From Apoderus coryli (taxonomy: Eukaryota; Arthropoda; Insecta; Coleoptera; Attelabidae): 64,000 bases of DNA. Positions 1 through 11,229 of this stretch are shown one piece after another. The translations under genes were made by a program, and so were the position numbers. The stretch covers positions 15,190,001 to 15,254,000 of the forward strand of contig OU452204.1 of assembly GCA_911728435.2 (NCBI GenBank), read 5' to 3'. Within the stretch, counting starts at the first letter, position 1; every line of letters begins with the position of its first letter. Below the pieces are notes generated by a model, which searched no databases, had not been told where the DNA came from, and was given only the letters and a program-made list of their open reading frames with translations.

Positions 1-129
1 CGTCCTTCAGCTATTGATCTAAAGCAGACAAAACGGCCTAGAACAGAAAGAAGTCATTCCAGCAGTGGGGCTCTTCTCAGATCGGGAAGATTTAAATAAA
101 GTTTAGTGATTGGTGGATGTTGGACATTA

Positions 130-1437
130 CTACAGGGATTTCTATTAAATGAAATATTGGTGCATCTCTTGTTTTCAGTTTCTTCAACATCGATTGAAGT
201 ACCTTTAATACATGTAAATTATCTTATCCTATTGATAACTCTTGATGTTTTCGTGGTAAATGCACATATTCATAATATTGGCGAATTTTTAATTGAAGCC
301 TTATATAGTTTCATGTAGACCACCCTGTATTTGATGATGCAAAAATTAAAGTTAAAGTAAAGTTTTCCTATGGATATGTATATCTTTAATTTTGCATACA
401 TAATAGGAAGAATTTTCAAAAATATAATATTAATAAAGTCAGCCATGAGAATTTGAGAAGACAGAATACATTTTTTTAATTTGATATTTCTGTTGAAAAT
501 TCTTGCTAATTCTTCTAAGAGTTGGGAATTTTTTAATAAAACAGTTTTTGCGAACCTATTCCAAAGGAGAAATAACATACATGGTTTTTATTCTGGGAGA
601 ATGTTCCAAAAACGCTTTACTGGCAACGCGAGTTTACGCTCAAAGGTTCCCGGCGTAAAATCATCCCAAAAAAGCGGTCTTCGAGAGACTGTTAAGGCAA
701 TTTAACAAAAGATACCACCCAAACCCAGTGCAGCTGCATCAAGAACATTTAAATATTGATTTTAAATCGTGTTGAATTTTTTACATGGGCAGGAACAAAA
801 TCATCGAAAATGAAAACATTTTTAATAGAATAGATGAAGGAGCAAATCAAGGAGGCGTTTAGAAGCGTTACACCAGGCTAAAGTTGTTGAAGGATTTAAG
901 AAAAGTATTCAAATGTGCCTGGAGTCCAATCATTTTGAACATTTATTATAAAATTTATCAGAATTTATGTATATCTTGTTATTTAATTTAAGTTAAAAAT
1001 GTATTTATTTATTATGTTATTGTTTAAATATATGGTTTGTCAAATTCTCATGGTTGACGTGACAAATATTACAATTTTGATAAATTCTTCCTATTACTAC
1101 CAATATGTGCTTTTTCCATGCAAAATTAAAAATATGCATATCGAGAGCAAAACCTTATAGTGATTAATAGATGATAATCAATTTCATCATCGTCAAATCC
1201 AGGGTGGTCTACATGAAATTAACAGATTAAATTAAAAATTCGTCTAATATTAAGAATATGTGCATTTTCCACGAAAACATCAAGAGTTATCCATAGGAAA
1301 GTATTATAATATTTAACAGATAATTACTTTGTGCATCTAATTTTGACCTCATATACCAGTGTTCCATTTGAAATAAACAAGTTATTTAGAATTAACTTTA
1401 CGTTCGTATAACTTATATTATTGGACACCCTGTATTT
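130..1437. mobile_element. Inverted-duplicated mariner-type element
   Basis: The two flanks are imperfect inverted copies of each other: about 170-430 against about 1085-1340. The stretch at 313-330, ending in CCACCCTG, is repeated as its reverse complement near 1201-1218. Further matches lie inside (TGTGCATTT..CCACGAAAACATC; CTTTAATTTTGCAT). The terminal motif ACAGGGTGG and the ACACCCTGTA near 1427-1436 are typical of mariner-type ends in insects. Between the arms lies a decayed transposase C-terminus (841-951). Either this is one element with very long terminal inverted repeats, or two copies inserted head to head. The outer limits are approximate. Confidence 0.55.
841..951 (+). pseudogene. 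C-terminal scrap of a Tc1/mariner-like (DUF4817-type) transposase
   Basis: The frame ends ..KKSIQMCLESN-HFEHLL-stop. An ending of the form R/K-x-C-L-x(n)-G-x-HFEHLL is the usual C-terminus of this transposase family; the same ending (HFEHML) closes the minus-strand gene at 14985. A related peptide (EQIKEAFRSVTP) sits just upstream in a second frame, so at least one frameshift is present. Nothing upstream preserves the DDE core. It probably belongs to the element at 130-1437, since it lies between that element's inverted arms. Confidence 0.5.
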
Positions 1438-1555
1438 AGTATTGGGGTTTTTATATTTGACGTAACAAGTGATGAGTGGGTATATTTATCACCCTAGACT
1501 GGCTTAAAAAAAGCAAACGAATAGGTGTGAATTTTTTCATTCAAATTATGTCTAT

Positions 1556-1850
1556 ATTTTTATAAAAATTAAAATACTAAAAAAACTGTCAGGTTTAGGG
1601 GAGATGTACTTTAATAAAAGTTAGGTTTATTTTGAACGGGGAATCTAAAAATATATACATATACATATCATTCCATTTAAAAAAAACCAACTATGGTTTA
1701 TTTCTTATATTTGGGACACCCTGTATAGATTCACAATATTTTTAAAATGTAGCCTTAAATCATTTTTATCGAACCCATGAATAAAACCTTTAGGAAATTA
1801 AATAATTATCCACACTATTTCGTGTCATATGGCTTGAATAACCCTGTATA
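1556..1850. repeat. Dispersed MITE-like repeat, copy 1
   Basis: This copy aligns by eye with 16775-17075. Shared blocks are AGGTTTAGG, CATTCCATTTAAAAAAAAC, TTTGGGACACCCTGTATA and TTTTAAAA(T/A)GTAGCC. No reading frame of note. The ACACCCTGTATA block is a mariner-type terminal motif, so this is probably a non-autonomous derivative. Confidence 0.5.
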
Positions 1851-3957
1851 TTATACTAGAAATTTTGTTATTTTCTTATTATTTCTTTTTCTTTGGATTT
1901 TAATTCATAACACCTGCTGATGAAGACAATCCTTTTGCAACAGACAGATATTCTGGGTAAAGTAGTAGACAATTTTGTAATTTTTTCATTGAGATTCGGT
2001 TGCAAATATTTATTTATTTATAACGACCTTACCAGGTTCGCAAAATGCTTGCTCGTGAGTAGCTGATTGTGCATTGTGTATACTCACTCACCTAGAACAA
2101 AATGACACAACAACATTAATCAATCATTAATCTAATTTTCAATAAAATATAATTAAATATTTTCAATTAATTTTTTTACAAAAATGTCATCAATACATTA
2201 TTGAAAGTTCCATACAGCTGAAAAATAACAGGGAGTGGGAAAAATGTACAAAAAATAAATTGAGACATATTATCATCCAAAACGGTGCTGCTATGTTACC
2301 AAATGAAAAGAACCAATCAATAATATCTATAATATTATCGGAATGAGGCAATTTGAAGCGATGATCATCGTTGAATTGAAAGGAAGGTATGTAAGAACAG
2401 TGACGTAGGTATAACATATTTGCGGCTGTTTAAATTATGATTTTTAATTTCATTAATTCTTCTCTAGTCAGTTCTTGTTTTGTTTCTGTTGGAATACACC
2501 TGCATTGTCTTAGTCAGTGGCGTGCGGTGAGATCTGAGATCAAGGAAAACCATTACATAAACATAAATACTTTAACACAACGTGTAAACGTTAATTTTAT
2601 TCCGAATTCAACTTTACCAGTTTAGGCTTACTTTTACACTATCAAATCATATGATAGCTCCAGTAAATTGGAGCCGTCGCCAAAATCATCTGGGAAAACA
2701 CTGAATTATTTACAAAGATTGTCAGTTTATTTAGGTAAGTGAAACCAATGTACATCAATCGCACGCTTATGGTGTTGGTAGTCTTGTCAGAGACATTGGG
2801 AGAAAATCGATAGCAATGGGCGGCCATCGCTTGCAACTTAACGAGCTATCAGCAGATTTTGGAATGCTTTATGTTCGAGGAACCATTTTTTTTTTTAGAA
2901 GAGTACATTAGGATTTAAGAGATGACCGTCCGATAGTCAGCTGCCAAGCGTACCAGTAGCCAAGCATACTAGAAGAAGAGAGATGTAAAAGAATACTATC
3001 TCTATAACAGCACACATCTCTCCATAACGCACCGAGATATCAAAGGATTGGTTTTGAAATTGCTATTTGTGTTGGCATTCCCTATATCAATGGGTCCTGG
3101 GTCGAGGACTGAAGGCCAGGGTGCTTCTGAAGATATTGTAAGGTGGGCGTGTCGCAAAAAAAAGTTTGACGAAGACAGAAAAAGGCGCCGAGTGAATTTT
3201 ATGGTTAAAGAACATCCTCCTTATATTATTCATTACTGAATTCATTAATTTATTTACATATTGGAATTCGATTCTTAATCGAGTTCATGACACTCTGCAT
3301 CATTTTGCTCGCATTTACAATAATGAGTTTCCAACAATTCTCCCTCTACGCCATTGTCCCATTTAGATTGAAATTGTATTGTGTACGATAAAAAGCCATA
3401 TTGACGTGTCTGATCAGACAGATGGGTAATTGGGATTTTAGATGAAGCCAATTTAAAGGTTATCTAAGACTTATTTTTTTCTTTACTAAGTTGTTCTTTT
3501 TCTTCATCTCTTTTACTATATACTTATATACACAAGTACATTGGTCATGGATGACGTTTTTGAAATTAAATTCTTTATAAATCTCACAGATTGATCGCCA
3601 TATTTAGTAAGTACACTTTAATTACCTTCTATTATGAATTAATTACCTATTAGGTGATAGCCGTGAAGAAAGTGTACCGTTTAAGGAATGGTATTTATTG
3701 ATACACAGTGGCTTTACTGCCAGGTTGAACGAGTAAATTTATTGGAAATAATTTAGATACTATAAAAAATTCTCGAAAACGGCTAAAGTTAGTTTATTTT
3801 TGATAGTTTTTTACTAAATATAGTAACCAATCAAATTGCTTAATTTTAAGTCATGTGTCAAATTTCATCCAATCACCTCTGGATTAGAGCGATAGTACCC
3901 TACATGCTTTTTTTACTAAAAATTAATTAAACGTCAAATTGACACCTGGTTTAAAAA
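1851..3957. other. No recognisable gene
   Basis: AT-rich sequence with short frames only, none with a recognisable domain. Two weak signals: CTGATGAAGAC at 1917-1927 resembles one hammerhead core box but lacks the GAAA box at the right distance, and CAGTGGCGTGCGG near 2516 resembles a hAT-type terminus. A run of T occurs near 2888. Confidence 0.4.
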
Positions 3958-4728
3958 TGTTGCGAAGATTTGGTATTGCATCTAAAGATACAATTAATGA
4001 TATTATATCTAATAATATAAAAAAATACAATCAAATCAAAAAAATATGTATGGAAAATATTTCTCGAGTTTTGTGCGACCAGAGAATACGAACTGAATGC
4101 TGAAACGAGTTTGCATAATTTGGCTAATACGAGTATATTAAAAGATTATGCGGTAAATATGAGAAAAGCTGACGGAACTGAATATAAAGAAGCAACTGTA
4201 AAAACTGTATTCGACCCGTTTACCAGTGTGATAATCAAAAATGCGCGAGATGCAAGAAATGCAAAACGTAAAATATTACGGCAGGATCCAAACAAACGAA
4301 AATGCAGTTTGTCAAATTTGAGTTCAAGTGATTTGGCTAGAATCATTGGATTATGGGATGAATGTACACCAGAAGGTTTACAAAAAAATGTTTACCATAT
4401 TGTAGCTGTTGAGTTAGCTTGGCGAGGTGGTGAACCAGCTGATTGCCTTATAGATTATTTCACGATTGAGAAAAATAAGGATGGAACGCCAACCAACAGA
4501 ATTGAATACAATCCAATATTCAGTAAAACATGCCAAGGAGGATCGAAAAGTTGTACAAATAGTAAGTGGCTTGTTCCAAATATTGCAAACGAAAGTGCAT
4601 GCCCTGTTCGGTTATTCCATAAATTATTGTCCAAAAGGGGGAAAAATATTACTTCCAGTCGCCTATTCTTGAGACCAAATCGGCCCGAGGAGTATTCGAT
4701 AAGAAAACACCATTTAAAAGGTGTTTAA
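3958..4728 (+). pseudogene. Crypton-like tyrosine recombinase, 3' truncated
   Basis: The frame begins MLRRFGIASKDTINDII and, after a one-base slip in an A-run near 4018-4030, continues as YVWKIFLEFCATREYEL into an uninterrupted segment to 4728. The N-terminal part resembles the DNA-binding half of a Crypton/DUF3504 recombinase. The C-terminal part has VELAWRGGEPADCL, matching the first catalytic Arg box, and PVRLFHKLLSKRGKN. The remaining catalytic part (second Arg/His box and nucleophilic Tyr) is missing: the frame stops and a short dispersed repeat begins 15 bases later. Cryptons move by tyrosine-recombinase chemistry rather than DDE cut-and-paste. The copy cannot encode an active enzyme. 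A domesticated DUF3504 gene is a less likely alternative, given the slip and the truncation. Confidence 0.7.
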
Positions 4729-4742
4729 ATTGTACCACTTTT

Positions 4743-4793
4743 CCGTTTCCAAGATTCCAATGCTATCCCATTCTTATCTTGGACACAGTGTAT
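4743..4793 (+). repeat. Short hairpin repeat, copy 1 of 3
   Basis: The sequence CCGTTTCCAAGATTCC..TTCTTATCTTGGACACAGTGTAT recurs at 41873-41923 and 63716-63758. CCAAGAT (4749-4755) and ATCTTGG (4776-4782) are reverse complements, giving a 7-8 bp stem. The end ACAGTGTATA resembles a mariner-type terminus. It lies immediately after the truncated Crypton frame. Confidence 0.6.
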
Positions 4794-5238
4794 ATTATAC
4801 ATACCTAAGTGAAAACGTTTTTGACATATTTATGATTTTATGTCATGCCTTTCATTTTCGACATACTCAATTAAGGTTGTAGTCCTTATTGGAAAGGATC
4901 TCCTTCAAGAGATATGGGATAATCTTGCAGCGAGATGTTTTCTCCAACTTTCTTGTCAATTTAATGCTAAGATTAAGATTAAAATTAGGGGTTCGTTAAT
5001 TCGTTCGTTTAATGCTAATTATGCAGGCGACCATTATTAATTATACACACAAAAATAGTTAAACTTAAATTGTATACGGGTGGAATTTGGGTTTCATCAA
5101 AATTCTACGTTCTTATAGAGAATCCTGTTTGCAAAGCCAGGAAAATATCCCAGGTCAAGATATTTGTGGTTACTACAAGTTGATATAAATGTTTCTTGCA
5201 AGTTTATATTGTGAAAAAATAAACTAATTGCATATATC

Positions 5239-5424
5239 TTGACCAATATATGCTCAGATAGCCAGGCGGCCTTCAGCGTTCTGAGGAATCCTAATGTCAC
5301 AACTAAACTGGTATGGGAACACCAAAGAGAAGTTATGATATGGGTCCCGGTGTACTCAAGAATGGATGGCAATGACCGAGCGGATTGGCTATCTAGAAAA
5401 ACCTCTGAAACCACATATGAATGA
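5239..5424 (+). pseudogene. RNase H domain fragment of a LINE
   Basis: The frame reads ICSDSQAAF..NPNVTTKLVWEHQRE..WVPVYSRMDGNDRADWLSRK. This is the second half of the RNase H domain found at the end of some non-LTR polyproteins (D in SDSQ; the WVPGHSG-NE-AD motif is degraded to WVPVYSRMDGNDRAD). The usual alanine/leucine-rich helix between the two motifs is shortened, so a small deletion is likely. The frame stops at 5424; downstream bases near 5450-5520 look like the decayed continuation. The same family occurs on the minus strand at 10377-10577. Confidence 0.6.
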
Positions 5425-5931
5425 ATATGAAGCCTTCATTCGTGTGTCCGAAAACACTGTGCTGGAGCTTCTGAAATGCTAAGCCACAACCGAGCACGAG
5501 AACATATTCATAAACAGGAACATATTATAACTGAAAAAAAAGAGAAATCAGCTGCGACATCACTTACATATAATCTGTTAGATCTTCACCTATGGGAATA
5601 GTTGGTGATCGTCGTTGATCATTACTAATTTAGTGGTCATCTAATGCATAAATTGATCACTCATGGTTATTATTGTGCACCTAAGTTGAAGGCCCAAGGT
5701 CAAGATTAATTTTCTCTAAGATAATATTCGGTACCGAATTATAAGATTCTATAAAAATATGAAAGACAAAGTCGAGGTTGACTGATAACCAATAATCAGA
5801 TATATGTCGGCTTGATATCTAAAATACTGTCTTATCAAAAAGGTCAACATTTTGTTAACTGAAGCATCGAAACCCATTTTGATTGGTACATACCATGGTA
5901 ATAAAGTCTAAGCCACATTAGGTAGATGGTA
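5425..5931. other. No recognisable gene
   Basis: Apart from the decayed RNase H continuation in the first hundred bases, nothing is recognised here. Confidence 0.4.
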
Positions 5932-6014
5932 GGTTAAGTTAGGAAGTTTATACTTCAACTTCGCCTTTTGTAAAAAATACTTTTTTTACAACAAAATCTT
6001 TATTATTATTATTT
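5932..6014 (+). mobile_element. 3' tail of a LINE, extreme 5' truncation
   Basis: GGTTAAGTTAGGAAGT..TACTTCAACTTCGCC followed by AATCTTTATTATTATTATT matches the 3' end of the LINE at 61805-63137 (63055-63137) over about 80 bases, including the ATT-repeat tail. Such short 3' fragments are expected from target-primed reverse transcription that aborts early. Confidence 0.65.
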
Positions 6015-6544
6015 TCCTAATTGGTTACAGCTTTTTCACAATAAACCCAATTAAACAGAAATAAAATTAAAAATAAAAACGACTTTGTTAGTTTTTTTTT
6101 TTTTGATCGATCATTTGTGAATTTTTCACAAAACAAAAACAAAAAAAAAACGAACATACCCAATGAAAATACTATGCAATTAGTCTAAAAAAAACTGGAA
6201 CGTGTAGATTGACATTGTACACCGATACAAAATTTATTTTTAAATTCACCTTTGTTCGAATATAAAATCGACAATTTTTTTTCATTGTGAGACTAAATGG
6301 ATATATACCTGTATGGGTATTGATTCGAGTCAATTCGAAACACTGCTATAATACTGTGCATTTGCATTAAATCAATTTGAATGGCGATAATAAAAAAAAA
6401 CAGGGTTATAAATGGCCCAATTATAAATAAAAATAGACATTAGGTACTATTGAAGAGGTATCACACTTGGTACATAAAATATACAAAAATCTTGTGTAGA
6501 ATCTAAACAGTAATATTTGAAATAGGAAAGTTGATGTTATCAAC

Positions 6545-6790
6545 CGGAAGTGTCATTAACTTACAATCCGGAGATCAGGCAGGCCATAAGTGAGGACCAC
6601 CGCGCCATTCCAGCGATTTCCGTATGATTCTGTTAAAGACTCACGAGCAACCCTACTAAAATGCGCTGGTGCACCATGGTGCATTATCTACATTTTCCAG
6701 AAATGTACAACTTTTGTGTCTATCAATTGTCAGTATAATTCAATTTTTAATGACGTTAGAAAAAAATCTTTAAATGCATTGCAAGGATGT
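6545..6790 (-). pseudogene. DDE transposase fragment, Tc1/mariner-like (DUF4817-type)
   Basis: The minus strand reads HHGAPAHFSRVARESLTES-YGNRWNG, then in the next frame RGGPHLWPARSPD. This matches the segment holding the second and third catalytic acids in this family (QxDGAPAHF..RWIGRGGP..WPPRSPDLTPLDFFLWG). The catalytic Asp before GAPAHF is replaced (HHGAP), and the frame breaks after YGNRW. The closest relative in this window is the + strand fragment at 34985-35200. Confidence 0.6.
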
Positions 6791-8033
6791 TAGCTGATTT
6801 GATATTTCTAAAGGGTTAAAAAACTTCCAGGAGAGACTGCTGGTATAATAATTAAAAGCAGACTATAAAAAAAAATAATTCTGTTAATTTAAATCAAAGC
6901 GACGGCTATCGCATAACAAAAGCCACGGTTTAGTTGTGAAATATATTTAGTTAACTAATTTAAATTCTTTTCAAGTGACAGCTTTTAAATACCGGCTTCT
7001 TATTCTTTTTTTTTTTATTTATTTAAATTCTCTATCATCTCCGTTGTATACTCGGACGTATTCTTCTTCTTTTAATTTATATCATTACCAAAAATAAAGT
7101 CTCTTATAATTAAAAATAGTTGTGCATTTAACGTATCCATTAAAACCTTAATCTCTTTTTATATACCGTTCTCTTCTCTGTCTAAATTAAGATTGTAGAT
7201 AAATAATTCGACAATATATAGGTGAAAAGCGTATTGTTTTATATTAGGGTTGTCAGACACAACTAATTTCAAGTCTATAAAAATAAGTTACAAGGTTTAT
7301 GGAATTAGTCAGTTCGAGCCTGCGTCCTAGCTTGACTATAATATAGACTTGCAGATAATAAATAAGAGAGTGAATTTTTATTTAAGATATTATGTTTCAC
7401 AAATTAATCTCAACCCAACCAAAGCCATATTATCCTTTAGCGAATTATATTATATAACATATTTTATAATGCATTGCGAATGAAATAATCAAGTCAAGTT
7501 CCATAAGTTATTTCAAGACAAAGTAGCGTCCTATCTTCAAGTAAGTTACACGAAACTGTTTGCTCTTGGTTGTAGTTTAAGGTGACCTGTTTAGTTCGAT
7601 TTCAGATGTGTCAAAAAATCGATGTTTGAATGTAATACTCGCTAAGACTCTGGGGGAAACACGTTTCTTTGTGTATTTTGCAAATAAGCTTAAGTTATGC
7701 TTGAGCTTTATTTTAAGGATATTTAATATATCAGCTAATCCAAATATATGTTCATACTACAACATATTTTTTATGGTTTAATAGAGTATGACCTAACACA
7801 TTAACCATAAAATTAGATTAGATGGAAAGGGGTTAAAAACTTTAAAAAAAAACTATATCTCCAAAACATAGAAGAAATATTGCCTAGTTATTTATAGCTT
7901 TGATAGAATATAACCTATGAAATATATCATAAAAACGTATTGGTAAATGCGTTAGTGGAATAGGGGTAAAAATAGAAAAAAATTCCTAGGCGTGAATAAA
8001 AATAGCTGATGTCTACAATAAAAATAAAAAACA
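6791..8033. other. No recognisable gene
   Basis: AT-rich unique-looking sequence with A and T runs. No frame with a recognisable motif and no obvious repeat pair within the window. Confidence 0.4.
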
Positions 8034-8152
8034 AATATAGCTTGTCATCAAGAGTCTTACGAAAAAGATAAATGACCAAAAGGTCACAGAAATATTACTT
8101 TTACACTTAAATTTGGAGACTCATGCCTCGAGAGCAACAGTTTATTGTTCCT
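8034..8152. repeat. Dispersed repeat, copy 1
   Basis: This stretch matches the reverse complement of 15417-15530. Shared blocks include GGTCAC(A)GAAATATTAC, TTTTACACTTAAAT, TGCCTCGAG and GCAACAGTTTATT. The segment TGACCAAAAGGTCA forms a perfect 5 bp hairpin with an AAAA loop. Identity of the element is unknown. The other copy interrupts a transposase gene, so this is a mobile sequence rather than a conserved site. Confidence 0.55.
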
Positions 8153-8368
8153 TAACATTTCTCTCAGTCTGACAAACCCTTATTATGTCCTCTGGAATAC
8201 TTTGGCGATTTTTTAAGGAATCTGGGTGCGGTAAATATAATACGGTCTTTCTGGTTGCACCCCATTTTGCTGTGAGAAAGCTAAAAAGTTGGATCCTTGA
8301 TCGCTCACTATACCCCGCACATTAAGCCTAATTAAATTAATTTTTTATTGTTTGAAATATATTATCTT

Positions 8369-9254
8369 TCAAATATTCAACTTTACAGGAATTGTGGTTA
8401 AAAAAATGCTACAAAAAGTTTCTTGTAAGTGTTGATATAGTTTAGATCCAAGACAATATACAGTTAGGGCAAATTTCTTGAACTCACTTGTACCTTTCAA
8501 TGATTTCTTGCATAAATTATACTGCATAATAACAAAATTAGCCAAGCCTTCCTTAAAATTAGTTTTAACAAACTCAATAAAATCTTCTTTATCGAATGGT
8601 CTGTTCAAACGTTCCGGTAATTCTTTCAAACTTTCTTTTAAGATTCTTCACCTCCATTCTCAAGGCTTTTTTCTTGGAGATTGCTCAGATATTCCTGGAG
8701 ATATTTGCAGTTGTTCTGTAATTTAGAATTTAATCTAAGACCTACATGAAGATAGAATTTGTAGTTAAAATTAACTTACTATCTAAATGGTTTTTTTCCA
8801 AATTCAAGTCATCAAGAACCAGAGAAGATCCATCCGATATCGTTGATGGTTGTGGTGAATCGGCGCACACTTAAAACAAATTAATTAAATATGTCCATAC
8901 GACTGACACAACACTCATCAAACATTTACCTTGCTCGCTAACCACCTTTTAAAAAATAGTTGGTATGGCTTCCCTTTTGTGCTTGCTGTTGCCAAAACCA
9001 GCAAACATTTTCTCCTCAAAATGTTCACTACAAACTTTGCCGTTAAACACCTTTTCCAGTTCGTTCGATATCAAGTCTAACCTGCCAATGTTTTCCACCC
9101 ATTGAAGTTGCCTTGAAAATTATTTAAAAAATATAGCTAAAACATTCAACATTTTGTGTAGGTACCTTACATACCTTATTGGATCACTCGGAATTCTGAA
9201 ATATTTTATTAACTTTCCAGTTTTGTGGCTGTTGTTACTACAATAATTTGGCAT
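8369..9254 (-). pseudogene. THAP-domain / P-element-like transposase gene with introns, decayed
   Basis: Four exon-like blocks on the minus strand are separated by short GT-AG introns of about 60 bases. Exon 1 (9254-9175) reads MPNYCSNNSHKTGKLIKYF-RIPSDPI. Exon 2 (9111-8930) reads QLQWVENIGRLDL..GKVCSEHFEEKMF..AIPTIF. Together they match a THAP DNA-binding domain: Pro in the first part, conserved Trp, C-x2-H as CSEHF, and a final IPTIF. The second zinc Cys appears to be replaced. Exon 3 is 8870-8780. Exon 4 (8715-8369) is coiled-coil-like, then frameshifts into LPERLNRPFDKED, a YNL stretch and SEFKKFALTVYCLGSKLYQHL, which resembles the segment after the coiled coil in THAP9/P-element transposases. 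A TAA directly after IPTIF and the frameshift suggest a pseudogene. The catalytic region is absent. Confidence 0.65.
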
Positions 9255-10376
9255 TCACAAAACATACCATTTATGTTTAGTATTGGCATTTTCTTTCACC
9301 ACACCAAAGATTTATGTAGGTACACAATTATTAATCTATGCTTTCACTAACAGTTAATTAAATAAACACTATTACACTATTGTTCTTAATACTAGAATTC
9401 AATAAATCTTATAACCAAATAACTAATAAAAATGGAAAAACGTTGAAAACTTTTTAGAAAATGGTATAAACGAATGTAAACAATCATCAATATTCGTCCA
9501 TATTGGAATTTTACCCAATTCAACAGCTTGCGCACAAAAGCGCGCGAACGAACACAAAATTCCATCGAAATTGTCAAGACAAACTTCTGGTTAGCGTAGC
9601 TTTCTTATTCTATGGTTAAACGTCGCGTCGGCTGTAACTTTTAGGTTTGGCACTTAGGCGAATTGATATATTATTTTTAAGTGAACTCCGCATATTTCTA
9701 ACATAAAAAATTATTTTTTTGTGTTGTGTTACTTATGGTCTTCAAATAACGACAGAATTTTTATTATGCTACCCTGTACACTCAGTATGATTATTAAGTC
9801 GTGTCATACACATTTCCCAGTATGTAGCAAATCTAATATAATATCCCAAACTAATATTCTGTAATTGTGCAAAACGCGTAAAATTACGTTTCCGCTTACA
9901 GACACTAATCTCTGTGCAATAATATTACAAACTCAAGACCATTGATGCGTAAACGCAGACGTTTTACTAATTAAATACCCATGATGGTCTGACCATTTCA
10001 TTATGTACTGTTTGTATACGCGGGTGGGTTACAGAGGCGTAAAAGCAACAAAATAGCACTAAAAATGTCAATAAGTCTATTTTTCTTTTAAAAAATATGT
10101 ACATATGGGTAATTTGAAGGATGATGACGCGTCAGTGTCTAGGGATTACCGACGAATGTTGGAACAATACACCAAACATATTTCAGAACGTCCGAAACGG
10201 CTTTTGGGGCACAAAAATTACAACAAATAGAGTTTTCACCACTGATGAGTCGTGGATCGACGAATCGGCCGTCTGGTGAAAGCATGGTAGTGTGAAACAA
10301 ATTTCCAACATAACTTAAAGTTTTGTTGCTATATGTAACAAGCAATTCTTAAATAGAGTTTTGCCAAAATTGTGCC
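9255..10376. other. No recognisable gene
   Basis: No frame with a recognisable domain. A + strand peptide near 10230-10280 (FTTDESWID) faintly resembles a transposase Asp motif, but the surrounding frame gives no support. Confidence 0.35.
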
Positions 10377-10577
10377 CTAACCAAGATAATGGGCGTGTTT
10401 AAAAACACGGGAATCGAAGACAACAGAGTAACTGTTTTCTTCGGTTCCCGAGTGCCTCAAGAGCCATATTAGTTTATGGTCCGCCAAGGCACTAAGTTCC
10501 CTTTGGCATCCCCCTACCAGTGTAGTTGTGACATTAGGATTTTCAGAACCCTTAAGGTCGACTGGCTGTCTGAGCAT
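10377..10577 (-). pseudogene. RNase H fragment of a LINE
   Basis: The minus strand reads ..LCSDSQ / ENPNVTTTLVGGCQRELSALADHKLIWLLRHSGTEEN. It aligns with the RNase H fragment at 5239-5424 (CSDSQ, NPNVTT, QRE, HSG) and keeps the middle helix (ALADH) that the other copy lost. WVPGHSG has become WLLRHSG. It is too short to be functional. Confidence 0.5.
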
Positions 10578-10759
10578 AATATATTGATTCGCTTATTAAA
10601 CGCCGATGGATTCAAAGAGGAAGTCTTAATGAAAAAGAACTCATAGCAAGAATAATGATAACGAGTTGTCGAGGATACTCCTGGAATATTTTATATAGTT
10701 CGTGAGTCAACGAACAAACGATGCGACCTTTCTATGGAAGCAAACGGTCAACATTTTGA

Positions 10760-11229
10760 ATGTATAGTGTATAGTGACAGCGTTTCGAGGGAGTTTGCTC
10801 TTAACGTACTCCACAGGGAAGGATATAAGGGCCCTTAATTTTTTCTCTATAAAATAATGATCTTCCGGAATATGTCGCTAGTGCCGATGACATCACAGCG
10901 GTTATTGCCGATGTTGACCGTCAAATAGTGCAGAGGAGAGAGAGTGCTGGAGTGCTTCAGATAAATGTCCGCTTGATGTGCTGCCAACAAGTTAATGTTT
11001 AACACGATGAAGACTCAAGTGATTGAGATTCATAGCCCGTACAGGTACTCCTCTAACTTTTTGTTTAACGTTGGTAGCCACAGTGTCCGCCTTGATGATT
11101 ACGTCAACTTTCTTGGTGTTAGAATAGATAAGCACCTTAATGTTAAGATGGCTTTTGCGCTAAACTTAACAAATGCTTTTTTCTGCTTCTTGCAAGAAAA
11201 GCTTCCCTCCGCCTGCACGAGATTTTGAG
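10760..11229 (+). pseudogene. Reverse transcriptase fragment of a LINE
   Basis: Remains of RT palm and thumb motifs appear in several frames: SREFALNVLHREG (degraded GVPQGSVLGP block), NDLPEYVASADDITAVIAD (YADDTT box with the Tyr lost), then VIEIHSPYRYSSNFLF..HSVRLDDYVNFLGVRIDKHLN, the usual YLGV-ID-L segment. The order fits a Jockey/CR1-type LINE. There is no upstream endonuclease and no 3' tail adjacent. Confidence 0.6.

Noticed and set aside
1915..1960. CTGATGAAGACAATCC as a hammerhead
   Set aside because: The second core box is missing (GCAACAGAC instead of CGAAAC) and no stem II forms; at best a decayed copy.
2514..2532. CAGTGGCGTG here and its inverse at 25660 as ends of one hAT element
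   Set aside because: They are 23 kb apart with many unrelated insertions between and no hAT transposase; the motif alone is too short.
10139..10345. 68-codon minus frame and the + strand FTTDESWID peptide as a transposase
   Set aside because: Neither frame extends into recognisable neighbouring motifs.
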